Counted from the first letter of the stretch, positions 51,361 to 59,651 are shown. The stretch is DNA of 64,000 bases from an uncultured Eubacterium sp. (GCA_910589595.1 CAJUTM010000016.1:1-64000); one strand, 5' to 3'. Numbers and translations: made by a program. Notes: generated from the sequence alone by a model not told the origin.

Positions 51361-52443
51361 ATGGAAAACAACGATTTCATCTTTATTCAAGACCAAATCG
51401 GCTATAATTTTAAAAATACGGATTTGCTTCAACAGGCATTTGTAAGGCGCTCTTACTCAAAGGAAAACGGCGGGGAAGATAACGAAGTTCTTGAATTTAT
51501 AGGAGACAAAGTTCTTGATTTTATTATCGTAAAATTTCTTACAGAAAAATATGGCTATTTCCTAAACGAATGCGATGATTTTAATGAGAACGAAGATTTC
51601 AATGAATTTGCAACAGACTACCATGAAAATCAACTAACTGAAATCAAAAAAAAATTAGTTCAAAAGAAAACACTTTCGCGCAGAATAGACATACTTGGAC
51701 TTGCTGAATATTTGATTATGGGAAAAGGTGATGTCAAAAACCGCGTTTATGAAGAGGATTCTGTAAAGGAGGACTTATTTGAAGCAATTCTCGGCGCCGT
51801 AGCATTGGACGCTGAATGGAATATTTCAGAACTTCAAGATGTTGTAGATATTATGCTCGCCCCCGAAAGTGAACTCAGGGACAACACAACTCCCGATTAT
51901 ATTGGGCTGATACAGGACTGGACGATAAGAAGAAATGCAACTATCCCCTTATACCATTTTGAAAAGGGCAGCTATCAATCAACATGGTACATTCCTTTTA
52001 ATGGGGTATCTCAAATAATTGACCTTGTGATTGGGGATAATAAAATTGATAAAATAAACTTCCGTTGTCTCCTGAAAATTGATGACAATTTGCCAGTATT
52101 CAGAGGATTCGGAGTTTCCAAGAGTGAAGCACGAACAGCCGTCTGCAAAGTTGCATACAATTATTTAAAAGAGCATAATCTGACCAACTCAATGAAAACT
52201 GAAATACAAAACCCTACCAAAGAAGAAGCCATCAATCAGTTAGAAATATTGGCAAGACGTGGATATTTTTCAATTCCAACCTATCAATTTTTTCAGGAAT
52301 ACGACAAAAATGGAAATCCTGTTTGGAAATGTAAATGTTTTATAAATGAAGAAAATAAAGAGTTTATGTCAAAATCCTCTTCCAAAAGGGAGGCAAAAAA
52401 ATCTTGTGCGTTTAAAATGCTAAAATACCTTTTAAAAGAATAA
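51361..52443 (+). CDS. Free-standing RNase III-like protein with two dsRNA-binding-like regions
   Basis: A 360-residue protein. The RNase III signature N-E-V-L-E-F-I-G-D-K-V-L spans 41-52, and the catalytic acidic residues can be matched: E45, D49, E89, D138 and E141 (D-L-F-E-A-I-L-G). Two C-terminal regions at about 180-275 and 285-360 end in the dsRBD-like A-x-K-x-A helix (S-E-A-R-T-A-V-C-K-V-A and K-R-E-A-K-K-S-C-A-F). Housekeeping Rnc is about 230 residues with one dsRBD and sits with acpP/smc/ftsY; this gene is longer, alone and AT-rich, so it is probably an accessory dsRNA-cleaving enzyme. Its targets are unknown. Confidence 0.85.
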   Translation: MENNDFIFIQDQIGYNFKNTDLLQQAFVRRSYSKENGGEDNEVLEFIGDKVLDFIIVKFLTEKYGYFLNECDDFNENEDFNEFATDYHENQLTEIKKKLVQKKTLSRRIDILGLAEYLIMGKGDVKNRVYEEDSVKEDLFEAILGAVALDAEWNISELQDVVDIMLAPESELRDNTTPDYIGLIQDWTIRRNATIPLYHFEKGSYQSTWYIPFNGVSQIIDLVIGDNKIDKINFRCLLKIDDNLPVFRGFGVSKSEARTAVCKVAYNYLKEHNLTNSMKTEIQNPTKEEAINQLEILARRGYFSIPTYQFFQEYDKNGNPVWKCKCFINEENKEFMSKSSSKREAKKSCAFKMLKYLLKE

Positions 52444-52456
52444 TATCTTGATTCTA

Positions 52457-52499
52457 TCAAACCGCTCCCTGTATCTGACAATACGCTGGAGCGGTTTGA
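52457..52499 (+). terminator. Terminator of the RNase III-like gene
   Basis: TCAAACCGCTCC and GGAGCGGTTTGA form a perfect 12-bp stem, followed by TTTTCCC, 14 bases after the stop codon. Confidence 0.85.
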
Positions 52500-52539
52500 T
52501 TTTCCCTTACTGTTGTTTTAACAAACGAAACACTCTACT

Positions 52540-52725
52540 TTATAATATCAGTGCTTTTTTAGGACAAAAATTTGAACACTTGCCACACCCGATACACTTG
52601 TTATAATCAATTTGGGGCGCTTCAAAACCTTCCTGACTCAACGCCCCCACCGGACAAACTTTTACAGCAGGGCACTTGTGATTTTGAGGGCAATTATCAA
52701 TTATTATATGTACTTTATTCTCCAC
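52540..52725 (-). CDS. 4Fe-4S ferredoxin-type protein
   Basis: A 61-residue ferredoxin. The second cluster motif C-I-G-C-G-K-C-S-N-F-C-P is canonical, while the first is spaced unusually as C-P-Q-N-H-K-C-P-A-V-K-V-C-P, so it may bind one or two clusters. This small type with D-N-C-P-Q-N-H-x-C-P is found in clostridia and likely passes electrons. The start is a GTG at 52725, preceded by AGAAGGAG; a longer frame overlaps the next gene. Confidence 0.85.
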   Translation of the reverse strand: MENKVHIIIDNCPQNHKCPAVKVCPVGALSQEGFEAPQIDYNKCIGCGKCSNFCPKKALIL

Positions 52726-52739
52726 TATTTTATCTCCTT

Positions 52740-53177
52740 CTAATATCCAATTTGTCTCAAATACTTTAACTCTATATTTAAGTAACAATCATATAGATAT
52801 ATTAACACAATTGACGGAATATTTCCAAGCGTTTCAAATCCTCCTTCATCCAACCACTTATGTATCTGTTCAAGTGTTGCAAAGTGTTTCTCCGATGGAA
52901 TTTCCTGCACTAAAGTACTTCCATTCGCAAGTATCATTTCAAACCGGCGAATAAATCGGTTTATTCTACTCTCTGTATCATAAATACTCTCAAGTAAAAT
53001 CATTTTCCCAAAGTTTCCATGACTATCTGTACCTTCCCATACAATATTCGCATCGGGATTATTAAACCATTTCTCCGGATATTGTGTGTATCCACAATCC
53101 ACAAAAATATGACCGTGAACAGCTAACGCATCCGCAGACTTCTGGAACATCAATTTCCGAGCCTCTTCATAATTCAT
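52740..53177 (-). CDS. Hypothetical protein
   Basis: A 145-residue soluble protein that I do not recognise. It opens M-N-Y-E-E-A-R-K-L-M-F-Q-K-S and contains a central W-E-G-T-D-S-H-G-N-F-G-K segment and an amphipathic helix R-I-N-R-F-I-R-R-F-E-M-I-L. It starts 12 bases after the doc stop and may be part of the same transcript. No toxin, nuclease or enzyme motif is visible. Confidence 0.6.
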   Translation of the reverse strand: MNYEEARKLMFQKSADALAVHGHIFVDCGYTQYPEKWFNNPDANIVWEGTDSHGNFGKMILLESIYDTESRINRFIRRFEMILANGSTLVQEIPSEKHFATLEQIHKWLDEGGFETLGNIPSIVLIYLYDCYLNIELKYLRQIGY

Positions 53178-53189
53178 AATTTCTTCATC

Positions 53190-53585
53190 TTAATCATCCC
53201 TTTCTTTATATATTTGATGCTTTAACAGCCATTGCAATAAATCTTTATACTGCTTTTTATCTGCCGCTACATCCAGTATTAAATTTGATAACTCTTTCTG
53301 TGTATATTCCAATTCATACCCATTAACGGATAAAAACACCAGCATTGCATGAACGCCAATCCTTTTATTTCCATCTACCAATGCATGGTTCTTTACCAGT
53401 CCATAACATAATCTTGCTGCCTTTGCCCAAATACTCGGATATAATTCTTCTCCACCGTAGGATTGAAACGGTGTTTCCAAGGCAGATTCAAGTAGTCCAA
53501 TATCTCTAATTCCATCGCTGCCCCCTGTTGTTTTGATTAATTCAGAATGAAGCATCAAAATCTGTTCTTTTGTCAGTTTAATCAT
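53190..53585 (-). CDS. doc: Doc/Fic-type toxin
   Basis: A 131-residue Doc family protein. The Fic-type motif is H-A-L-V-D-G-N-K-R-I-G, which includes the catalytic His, Asp and the nucleotide-binding G-N-K-R. Doc phosphorylates elongation factor Tu and stops translation; the L-x-x-x-G-G-S-D-G-I-R-D opening matches the family. Its start overlaps the end of the phd gene by four bases, the usual arrangement in which antitoxin is made first. Confidence 0.93.
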   Translation of the reverse strand: MIKLTKEQILMLHSELIKTTGGSDGIRDIGLLESALETPFQSYGGEELYPSIWAKAARLCYGLVKNHALVDGNKRIGVHAMLVFLSVNGYELEYTQKELSNLILDVAADKKQYKDLLQWLLKHQIYKERDD

Positions 53586-53824
53586 TTTGCCAGTACCTCA
53601 TAGGCCTCTCTGTTCTGTTCAATCAATCTTTTTGAGATACTCAATATATCTTCATCGGATGCAATAGTATCATCCTCTGCCTTACTAAAATCTATAACAA
53701 GATATCTTGGTACATTATTCTTGAGAATTACTGCTGTTCCATGTTCATCCACCAGCCTTGCAACTTTGGAAAAATTCTGGTTAGCTTCGGTAATAGACAC
53801 TAATGTGTTTGTGTTTATCGTCAT
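53582..53824 (-). CDS. phd: Phd/YefM-type antitoxin
   Basis: An 80-residue antitoxin. The N-terminal V-S-I-T-E-A-N-Q-N-F-S-K-V-A-R-L-V-D-E-H-G-T-A-V-I is the Phd DNA-binding fold, and the C-terminal tail (K-R-L-I-E-Q-N-R-E-A-Y) would fold onto Doc. It represses its own promoter with Doc and neutralizes the toxin. AGGAGG lies a few bases upstream of the ATG. Confidence 0.92.
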   Translation of the reverse strand: MTINTNTLVSITEANQNFSKVARLVDEHGTAVILKNNVPRYLVIDFSKAEDDTIASDEDILSISKRLIEQNREAYEVLAK

Positions 53825-53855
53825 TTTTCACACCTCCTGACGGTTTAATAGTTTC

Positions 53856-53884
53856 ATTATATCCAGTTTTCAGGATAAATTCAA
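53856..53884 (-). promoter_or_regulatory. phd-doc promoter with built-in operator dyad
   Basis: Minus-strand -35 TTGAAT (53879-53884), 17-base spacer, -10 TATAAT (53856-53861). Between them TATCC-tgaaaact-GGATA is a dyad, a good place for Phd autoregulation. The -35 overlaps the stop codon of the phosphorylase gene. Confidence 0.7.
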
Positions 53885-54672
53885 CCTATTCCCACGGAAA
53901 TAGCGGCATTCATGGCAATCCCGCATTCCAAAGCTATTGTCATATACTTATTGCTAAAACTCAAACCATAATCTGTCAAATCCCTTATTTCCCATTTATC
54001 ACAATCTAAGTTATCCGCTCCATAGAAAAACTGAATAATTGGTATATTTCTGAATTTCGCAACAGCTAATGATGCTGAACATTCCATTTCCACCGCAATA
54101 CAGCCCTGCTTTTTGCGTTCTTCAATAGCTTCCGGCGTTTCCCTGTAAATTGCATCTGTTGTCCAGACTTTTCCTATCACATACGGAATCCCATGCTGTT
54201 TCAGACACCGGACTGCTATGTCCGTCGAAAAAGCTTCTGCGCTCATTTCCTCACTTCCCGAAAAGTAATGATAGCTTGTTCCCTCATCTCTGACAGCCGA
54301 CGACGGGAGAATTATTTTGCCATCGGCAATGGATTGATTTAATATGCCGCAACACCCGAACAGTACGATTTTCTTTGCCCCTAACGCTATGATTTCCTCC
54401 AAACCGGCTGCACAAGCGGGCGCTCCTACTCTGGAAAGAAATAATCCCATCTTTTTATCCGCATATTCTATTTCATATACAGGTATTATTCCATTGGCAG
54501 AATATAAATTTGCAATTACTCTCGCAGTATTCTTTTCCACAAAATCTTTTATAATGCTTTCTGAAAAAGTAGTGATACATACCTCCGGAAAACCAGAAAT
54601 CTTTTCCGTTATATCACAAGGATTTAGAAATGCATTTTTATTCCCATAAAAATGATTAAAAATTGTTGCCAT
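53881..54672 (-). CDS. Nucleoside phosphorylase family protein
   Basis: A 263-residue protein of the PNP/UDP superfamily. The core pattern L-F-G-C-C-G-I-L (phosphate site), T-D-A-I-Y-R-E-T and A-V-E-M-E-C-S-A (ribose site) is present, with F-Y-G-A-D as the base-binding region. It should split a nucleoside to base and ribose-1-phosphate; purine or uridine preference is open. The ATG at 54672, eight bases after AGGAG, lies within the end of the TetR gene, so translation is coupled. Confidence 0.88.
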   Translation of the reverse strand: MATIFNHFYGNKNAFLNPCDITEKISGFPEVCITTFSESIIKDFVEKNTARVIANLYSANGIIPVYEIEYADKKMGLFLSRVGAPACAAGLEEIIALGAKKIVLFGCCGILNQSIADGKIILPSSAVRDEGTSYHYFSGSEEMSAEAFSTDIAVRCLKQHGIPYVIGKVWTTDAIYRETPEAIEERKKQGCIAVEMECSASLAVAKFRNIPIIQFFYGADNLDCDKWEIRDLTDYGLSFSNKYMTIALECGIAMNAAISVGIG

Positions 54673-55258
54673 CGCCATCACTCCTCACTAAAATTTTTCT
54701 GATTTCTTTTATGATTCTGGAAGGGATTTCTTTAGCAACTGGCATCAGCTTACTATACATCCTCACCCCCTGATAGGAAAATACAATTAAATCAAAAACA
54801 GCGGCAATATCTACCTTCTTAAACTCCTTTCTGGCTATTCCATATTGCATTAGCTTTTTCCATGTATTTGCAGATATTAAATATTGCTCATATAATGTAT
54901 TCTTTCGGCACGCAATATCATGGATGCTAAAATACTCATATATTGCCACGCTTAACGACGATTGGCTGTCAATCATTTCATTCTCATATTTGTATAAAAT
55001 ATCATCCAATATCGTTACCGCCGGTTGGTTTTGTTTTATTCTTACATCAATTTCATTATCCTGCTGCCCCGTCATGTCATCAATAATCTCCTGAAAAATT
55101 TGACGTGTACTTTTATAATGACAATACAAACCACCTCTGCTTAATTGCGAAGCTTCACAAATGTCTTTCATTGTTACCTGTTTAAAGCCCTTTTCGGCAA
55201 ATAAGGAACAGGCACATCTTTTAATATGTTTTCTCGTTTCCTCTCCTCTTTTATTCAT
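54656..55258 (-). CDS. TetR family regulator
   Basis: A 200-residue regulator with the HTH L-F-A-E-K-G-F-K-Q-V-T-M-K-D-I-C-E-A-S-Q-L-S-R-G-G-L-Y-C-H-Y at the N-terminus and a helical ligand-binding half. AAAGGTGGTG precedes the ATG at 55258. Just upstream lie two palindromes (55275-55314) that are likely its operators. It is cotranscribed with the phosphorylase gene that overlaps its end. Confidence 0.9.
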   Translation of the reverse strand: MNKRGEETRKHIKRCACSLFAEKGFKQVTMKDICEASQLSRGGLYCHYKSTRQIFQEIIDDMTGQQDNEIDVRIKQNQPAVTILDDILYKYENEMIDSQSSLSVAIYEYFSIHDIACRKNTLYEQYLISANTWKKLMQYGIARKEFKKVDIAAVFDLIVFSYQGVRMYSKLMPVAKEIPSRIIKEIRKILVRSDGDGNNF

Positions 55259-55270
55259 ATTTGCACCACC

Positions 55271-55319
55271 TTTCCGACACCTGTGTCTTAAAATATTGTA
55301 CGACACTTGTGTCGGAAAG
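55271..55319. promoter_or_regulatory. Double palindromic operator upstream of TetR gene
   Basis: CGACACcTGTGTCT (55275-55288, core GACAC-ct-GTGTC) and CGACACttGTGTCG (55301-55314) are two palindromes with centres 26 bases apart, inside a larger TTTCCGACAC/GTGTCGGAAA inverted repeat. This suits two TetR dimers on one face and half of the DNA near the start of the gene. Confidence 0.75.
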
Positions 55320-55330
55320 TCAAGATAATA

Positions 55331-56566
55331 TTACTCTGTTTCCATATTCCTAAAAAAGCTCATTGCAGACAGTCCTACAATGCAAACTATGATACCAGTC
55401 GGGATTAAGACAAAATATACGGCATTGTGAAATCGGTCAAACAGAAAACCGTACACGATTTGCCCTATGGGCTGGACGCACAAAGTAACCGTTGATGTAT
55501 AAGCCATCACTTTTCCTATGAAATGATTTGGCGTCCTCTGCTGTATGAGCGAAACGGCAAAAATAGAAAATATACTGATGACCGCCTGCATACCGCAAAA
55601 GGATACAATCATAACAACATATTTCATAATGGCACTCACGGGCAGGAGAAAAACAATACCGGCAGGGACAATAAAAATCCCCAGAGAAGCAAGCAGGACA
55701 GATAATTTATGTATTTTCAATTTCTCTGCCAAAACTCCTGCGGTAATGCTCCCCAAGATTGTAGCGACTGCTAATGCACTTTCCGCAGCCCCATAATACT
55801 TTGCATTCAATGCGAGGACAGTCCGCACAAGAAAGGGAAGTCCGACGATGGTAATGCCCATCACAAAAAACCTTGAAATTGCCGTTAAGAGCAGCATTTT
55901 TGATATACTCGTCTGTTCTTTTGAAATATATTGCATACTTGATAAGAAATCCTGCTTTACAATCCGAAGTACGCCGCCCTTATTTTGAACACGCTGATAA
56001 CTCAGTTTGATAAAACATTCAAACAGGGCAGTAATAAAAAAACAGACAACGCTCGCATACATTACGGGTTTCAGTCCAAACATGGCATATAATACACCGC
56101 CCAACATAGGAGCAATCAGATAGGATAAAGAAGCCACTTGATTGACAACGGCATTTCCTTTCGTAATATTGTCGCCTTGCAGCATCGTAGGAATACACGC
56201 TTGCACAGTAGGCGTTTCAAACGCACCCAAAACAGAAAGCAGGATAAGCAATGTACTGATTACGGCAATAGCATTACTCCCTGATAAGACTAATGCCGCA
56301 CCTAAAACCGTTACACCAGTCAATGCGTCTAACGCCACCATAATATTCCGCCTGTCCGCTCTGTCAGCCAAGATACCGCCAAGCGGCGACAAAAGAATGG
56401 TCGGAATTGTCGCCGCAGATAATATTCCTGCAAATATAGCTGCCGAACCAGTCACTTCCAGTACATACATGGATAGCGCCAGTTTTAATATGAAATTTCC
56501 AAACAAGGAAATTAGCTGCCCCAAAATAAGGAGCGTGAAATTTCTCGTAAATAGCTTTTCTGTCAT
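55331..56566 (-). CDS. MFS transporter
   Basis: A 411-residue major facilitator with 12 predicted helices. The loop 2-3 motif appears as G-G-I-L-A-D-R-A-D-R-R-N, and the fold matches the MFS_3/enterobactin-exporter-like group that often exports macrolides or siderophores. Substrate unknown. The gene overlaps the upstream TetR gene by four bases (ATGA), which makes that regulator its likely controller. Confidence 0.92.
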   Translation of the reverse strand: MTEKLFTRNFTLLILGQLISLFGNFILKLALSMYVLEVTGSAAIFAGILSAATIPTILLSPLGGILADRADRRNIMVALDALTGVTVLGAALVLSGSNAIAVISTLLILLSVLGAFETPTVQACIPTMLQGDNITKGNAVVNQVASLSYLIAPMLGGVLYAMFGLKPVMYASVVCFFITALFECFIKLSYQRVQNKGGVLRIVKQDFLSSMQYISKEQTSISKMLLLTAISRFFVMGITIVGLPFLVRTVLALNAKYYGAAESALAVATILGSITAGVLAEKLKIHKLSVLLASLGIFIVPAGIVFLLPVSAIMKYVVMIVSFCGMQAVISIFSIFAVSLIQQRTPNHFIGKVMAYTSTVTLCVQPIGQIVYGFLFDRFHNAVYFVLIPTGIIVCIVGLSAMSFFRNMETE

Positions 56567-57273
56567 GGCCCGCCCCCCTCGTTTTCCTTATTGCTGCCGG
56601 CTTTTTCCGGCATAGCGTTTTGTCCGCAGGACGTTTTCGTAATATCAGCAATAAACTTTTCTGTAAAGGAAGCTGTGTCATCATCATAAAGCGGCAGTCC
56701 CATATAAGCCAATACCTCTGCCACAAAATGGTATTTATGGAGCAGTTCCCCCTCTGTGGCAGGGAATACCGACGGCATGAGCCAGAAATTGATAAGCGGC
56801 AAAAGCTCGGAAAGCTCTCTCGTGTATTCCGTCTTAATCGAGCCGTCCCTTTTCCCCTCCTCCAGCAATTCCAACCACAAGGGAGTTAATACACGCCTGT
56901 TTTCTCCAACCGCCGCCGCTAAAATGTGCGAATCTTTCAACATCGGGATTGCCTGCCTGTTTATCTGGTTTCGCTCAGCGTCCGACTGATTGAGTGCAAG
57001 CAATGACCTGATTTTTTGCAGACCGTTCAAATCGCTCCTTTCCCTGACTGCGTCGAAAGGATTGTTTTCAAAGAACATTTGATTGCCCAATGCGTACATT
57101 ACTTCCTCTTTACTTTGGAAACAACGGTAAAACATTCCCTTTGCCCCGCCCACCATGTCCATAATGTCGGAAACTGAAGTTTCTCCGTATCCTTTGGAAA
57201 TAAATAGTTTCTGTGCCGCATCCAATATTTCCTTTTTCCATTGCTCCGGTGTCTTTTTTACAGGTCTGGCCAC
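56563..57273 (-). CDS. TetR family regulator of the MFS transporter
   Basis: A 236-residue regulator. The HTH is L-F-I-S-K-G-Y-G-E-T-S-V-S-D-I-M-D-M-V-G-G-A-K-G-M-F-Y-R-C-F. The GTG at 57273 gives the typical M-A-R-P-V-K-K-T-P opening, with AGGAGG 11 bases upstream. The ligand-binding half is unremarkable. A perfect operator palindrome lies 20 bases upstream, so it should repress its own operon including the MFS gene. Confidence 0.9.
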   Translation of the reverse strand: MARPVKKTPEQWKKEILDAAQKLFISKGYGETSVSDIMDMVGGAKGMFYRCFQSKEEVMYALGNQMFFENNPFDAVRERSDLNGLQKIRSLLALNQSDAERNQINRQAIPMLKDSHILAAAVGENRRVLTPLWLELLEEGKRDGSIKTEYTRELSELLPLINFWLMPSVFPATEGELLHKYHFVAEVLAYMGLPLYDDDTASFTEKFIADITKTSCGQNAMPEKAGSNKENEGGGP

Positions 57274-57293
57274 TGTTCCCAGCACCTCCTTTT

Positions 57294-57322
57294 ATGGTTA
57301 TTGACTTTCAGTCAATAACCAT
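57294..57322. promoter_or_regulatory. Perfect palindromic TetR operator
   Basis: ATGGTTATTGAC-tttca-GTCAATAACCAT: two perfect 12-base arms around five bases, immediately upstream of the TetR-MFS operon. The TTGAC/GTCAA core is common among TetR operators controlling such exporters. Confidence 0.8.
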
Positions 57323-57378
57323 TGTACTACGCTCATTTTGTTTTTGCAATAGCATATAAAAAATTTCCCTAATTGATT

Positions 57379-57426
57379 TTAGCCTGACAATGACAAGCTC
57401 CCCCCTTTCTTGCACCGTCAGGCTAA
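57379..57426 (-). terminator. Hairpin after the tyrosine recombinase gene
   Basis: TTAGCCTGAC (57379-57388) and GTCAGGCTAA (57417-57426) form a perfect 10-bp stem with a further CAAG/CTTG pair inside. It starts right after the recombinase stop. It lacks a T-run, so terminator is the likelier but not the only reading. Confidence 0.5.
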
Positions 57427-57430
57427 CTCT

Positions 57431-58351
57431 CTATATGCTCATTTGATTTCTTGGATGAAATGCTTCTAGTATTTTTTTCTTTTGCTCTGACGCAACATTT
57501 GTATAAATCTGCGTTGTCACAATAGAGGCGTGACCGAGCAACTGCTGAATGATGCGTATATCTACTCCTTTCTCCAACAATAACGTTGCAAAAGAATGTC
57601 GTATCATATGAGGGGTAATATGCTGCTCAATTCCGGCAGCTTTTGTATAATGCCGGAACATAAGCCGTACTGATTGCGTTGATAACGGTTCCCCATATCT
57701 GTTTACAAAAAAGTTTTCCTTTATTTCCTTTACAAACGCTTTCTCGTACTCCCGCAACAACTTTAACACCTTAGTATTTCCTATGGGAATAATTCTCTCT
57801 TTTGAGCCTTTTCCATAAACACAAATGGTTCCTTTTGACAAATCAATGGCATTCCGAGGTATTTCACATAGTTCCGAAATTCGCATTCCTGTCATAAAAA
57901 GCAATTCAACCACGCATATATCCCGAAGCAGCAACCGACTTTTCCATTTTGACAATCCACCGCTGCTCTTCTGTTCATGCATATACTTTAATAATTTTTC
58001 AATAACTTCCTGCGAGACACTTCGTGGAAGTAATTGCTCCTCCTTAAACCGGACGCGGACTCTGTTAAAAGGATTGCTCTCTATCCTTTCCTCATAATCC
58101 AAATAATTAAAAAAAGCCTTTACACTGGCAATCTTCCGCTTAACGGTACGCTGTTTATATTTATCGTGTAAGTAATCTAAGTAGCTGCTAATTCCTTTTT
58201 TATCAAACGATAATTGATTTACGGCCAAGTAATCCAGAAATTGGATTATATCAATCCTATACGCCTTTACTGTTTTGTTGTTCAGCTCTCTTTGAACTCC
58301 GCATACGTGTAAATAGTTCTCCATTTCCATGATTATTTCTGTTGTCTCCAT
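57431..58351 (-). CDS. Tyrosine recombinase, XerC/XerD-like
   Basis: A 306-residue recombinase: SAM-like N-terminal domain (about 5-90) and catalytic domain with the first Arg in T-G-M-R-I-S-E-L, His-x-x-Arg in H-M-I-R-H-S-F-A, and G-H-A-S-I-V-T-T-Q-I-Y-T holding the nucleophilic Tyr. Such lone recombinases resolve chromosomes, invert DNA or move gene cassettes. No att or invertible repeat was found close by. AGGAGG lies seven bases before the ATG. Confidence 0.93.
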   Translation of the reverse strand: METTEIIMEMENYLHVCGVQRELNNKTVKAYRIDIIQFLDYLAVNQLSFDKKGISSYLDYLHDKYKQRTVKRKIASVKAFFNYLDYEERIESNPFNRVRVRFKEEQLLPRSVSQEVIEKLLKYMHEQKSSGGLSKWKSRLLLRDICVVELLFMTGMRISELCEIPRNAIDLSKGTICVYGKGSKERIIPIGNTKVLKLLREYEKAFVKEIKENFFVNRYGEPLSTQSVRLMFRHYTKAAGIEQHITPHMIRHSFATLLLEKGVDIRIIQQLLGHASIVTTQIYTNVASEQKKKILEAFHPRNQMSI

Positions 58352-58687
58352 GTTCCATCCTCCTGATTATAATTTTTGAGAACAATTATAACAGAAGTTT
58401 GGTAGGGATAATTGGAGATTATCGGGAGGGGAAGGAGTTTGTATGGCTAAAAAAATTTACGGGAAAAGTAAAAAAATTATAAAACTATACCATTGATTAC
58501 AATTTTTTACTCATGTTGCTTACTCCTAGACTTTCTTTTTATCAGACCAAAAAGCAGCTATGATTTTCATACTCATAACTGCCTTGTTCACAATATTCCA
58601 ATTTCAAAAAGTAAAACGGTATCACAACGCCACCCTTACAAAAGCACCTCCCTCCAACAAATGAATTTATACTTTCATCCCCTCAAT
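58352..58687. other. Intergenic region with no recognisable feature
   Basis: AT-rich space between the recombinase start and the zinc-ribbon gene stop. I see no gene, strong hairpin or defended promoter in it. Confidence 0.5.
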
Positions 58688-58951
58688 TCAATCTTTAATT
58701 TTCCATCGTTTCAATGTTGGAATAATAGAAAGCAATTCCTGTCTGGCTGCGTTTTCATCAATCCCTTTTGCCTCATTAATCCAAAACGGAATACAACTTT
58801 CTATCATCTCTTCCATTGTTTCGTCTTTTCCGAATTTCCCATTGGTAAAACAATACTTGCAGTAATCCTCACTAATGCTTCCATCTAAATTTGTTCCCCG
58901 CTCGCTTTCTTTCATAATCATCCCACAACTTTGACATACATTATTACTCAT
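58688..58951 (-). CDS. Small putative zinc-ribbon protein
   Basis: An 87-residue protein. The N-terminal C-Q-S-C-G-M-I-M and the later Y-C-K-Y-C-F make a four-cysteine zinc ribbon, as in the Zn_ribbon_2 family, with a helical tail. Function unknown. The ATG at 58951 has GGAGGAGG upstream and overlaps the XRE-VOC gene by eight bases, so the two are coupled; such pairs recur in Firmicutes as far as I recall. Confidence 0.8.
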   Translation of the reverse strand: MSNNVCQSCGMIMKESERGTNLDGSISEDYCKYCFTNGKFGKDETMEEMIESCIPFWINEAKGIDENAARQELLSIIPTLKRWKIKD

Positions 58952-59558
58952 CTTTTTCCTCCTCCAATAAATGATATCCACCTGTGATTTCACAAACATT
59001 ATTATCCGGGTCAAGCACGCTAAAATAGTAATATCCTTCATTGACTTTTTGAATTTCAGTCATTTTCCCGATATTTAACGCTTTTAGTCTGTTGTATTCT
59101 TTTTCCAAGTCCTCAACCCAAAAGTTCAATACAAATTTGTAATCTCCATCTTCATAATGATGTCCCTGCAAACTTTCTTCATTCATGAGTGCTAAACACT
59201 TATTATCAAAATAAAATTCCGCAAATTTATTTCCACAGTTTCTAGTGGATACTGACATTGATAATAGCTGTTCGTAAAATGAAATAGACTTTTCAAAATC
59301 TCTGGCAATCAAATAGATAGAACCCAAATGTATTTCCTGCGGTCTAAAACTTTTTATTTCCTCATCTTCCAACAAAATTTCATCTGTTCCCACCGAAAAC
59401 AACTTGCTCATCATAATGACCCTATCAATTTCCGGAAGTGACTGGTCCATCTCCCATTTTGAAACAGATTGCCTTGATACAGAAAGCATCTCTGCTAACT
59501 GCTCCTGTGTCAAACCATTATCGATTCTAAGTTTTTGAATTCTGCCGCCTAATCCCAT
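58944..59558 (-). CDS. XRE HTH fused to VOC (glyoxalase-like) domain
   Basis: A 204-residue two-domain protein. Residues 1-60 are a Cro/C1 HTH (D-N-G-L-T-Q-E-Q-L-A-E-M-L-S-V-S-R-Q-S-V-S-K-W-E). Residues about 75-200 have the VOC fold: I-H-L-G-S-I-Y-L-I-A-R-D-F-E-K-S-I-S-F-Y at the start of the first unit and Y-Y-F-S-V-L-D-P-D-N-N-V-C-E-I at the end of the second. VOC domains bind metals or small molecules, so the protein may be a regulator that senses a ligand directly. The ATG at 59558 follows GGAGG. Confidence 0.87.
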   Translation of the reverse strand: MGLGGRIQKLRIDNGLTQEQLAEMLSVSRQSVSKWEMDQSLPEIDRVIMMSKLFSVGTDEILLEDEEIKSFRPQEIHLGSIYLIARDFEKSISFYEQLLSMSVSTRNCGNKFAEFYFDNKCLALMNEESLQGHHYEDGDYKFVLNFWVEDLEKEYNRLKALNIGKMTEIQKVNEGYYYFSVLDPDNNVCEITGGYHLLEEEKDE

Positions 59559-59651
59559 TTTCTCCTCCTTCAAGTGTTTTTCTTAATTATAAGCAGGAAT
59601 TTTATTTTCGTCTACCAAGTTTAATTGGAATTTTTGCAACCGGAGGGTGCC

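Noticed and set aside
57379..57426. dif-like or recombination site next to the tyrosine recombinase gene
   Set aside because: The 10-bp arms are separated by 28 bases, unlike the 11-6-11 layout of Xer sites, and the position directly after the stop fits a 3' hairpin.
58352..58687. Possible small gene in the AT-rich space on the plus strand
   Set aside because: The open frame there has no ribosome binding site, unusual composition, and overlaps the zinc-ribbon gene on the other strand.
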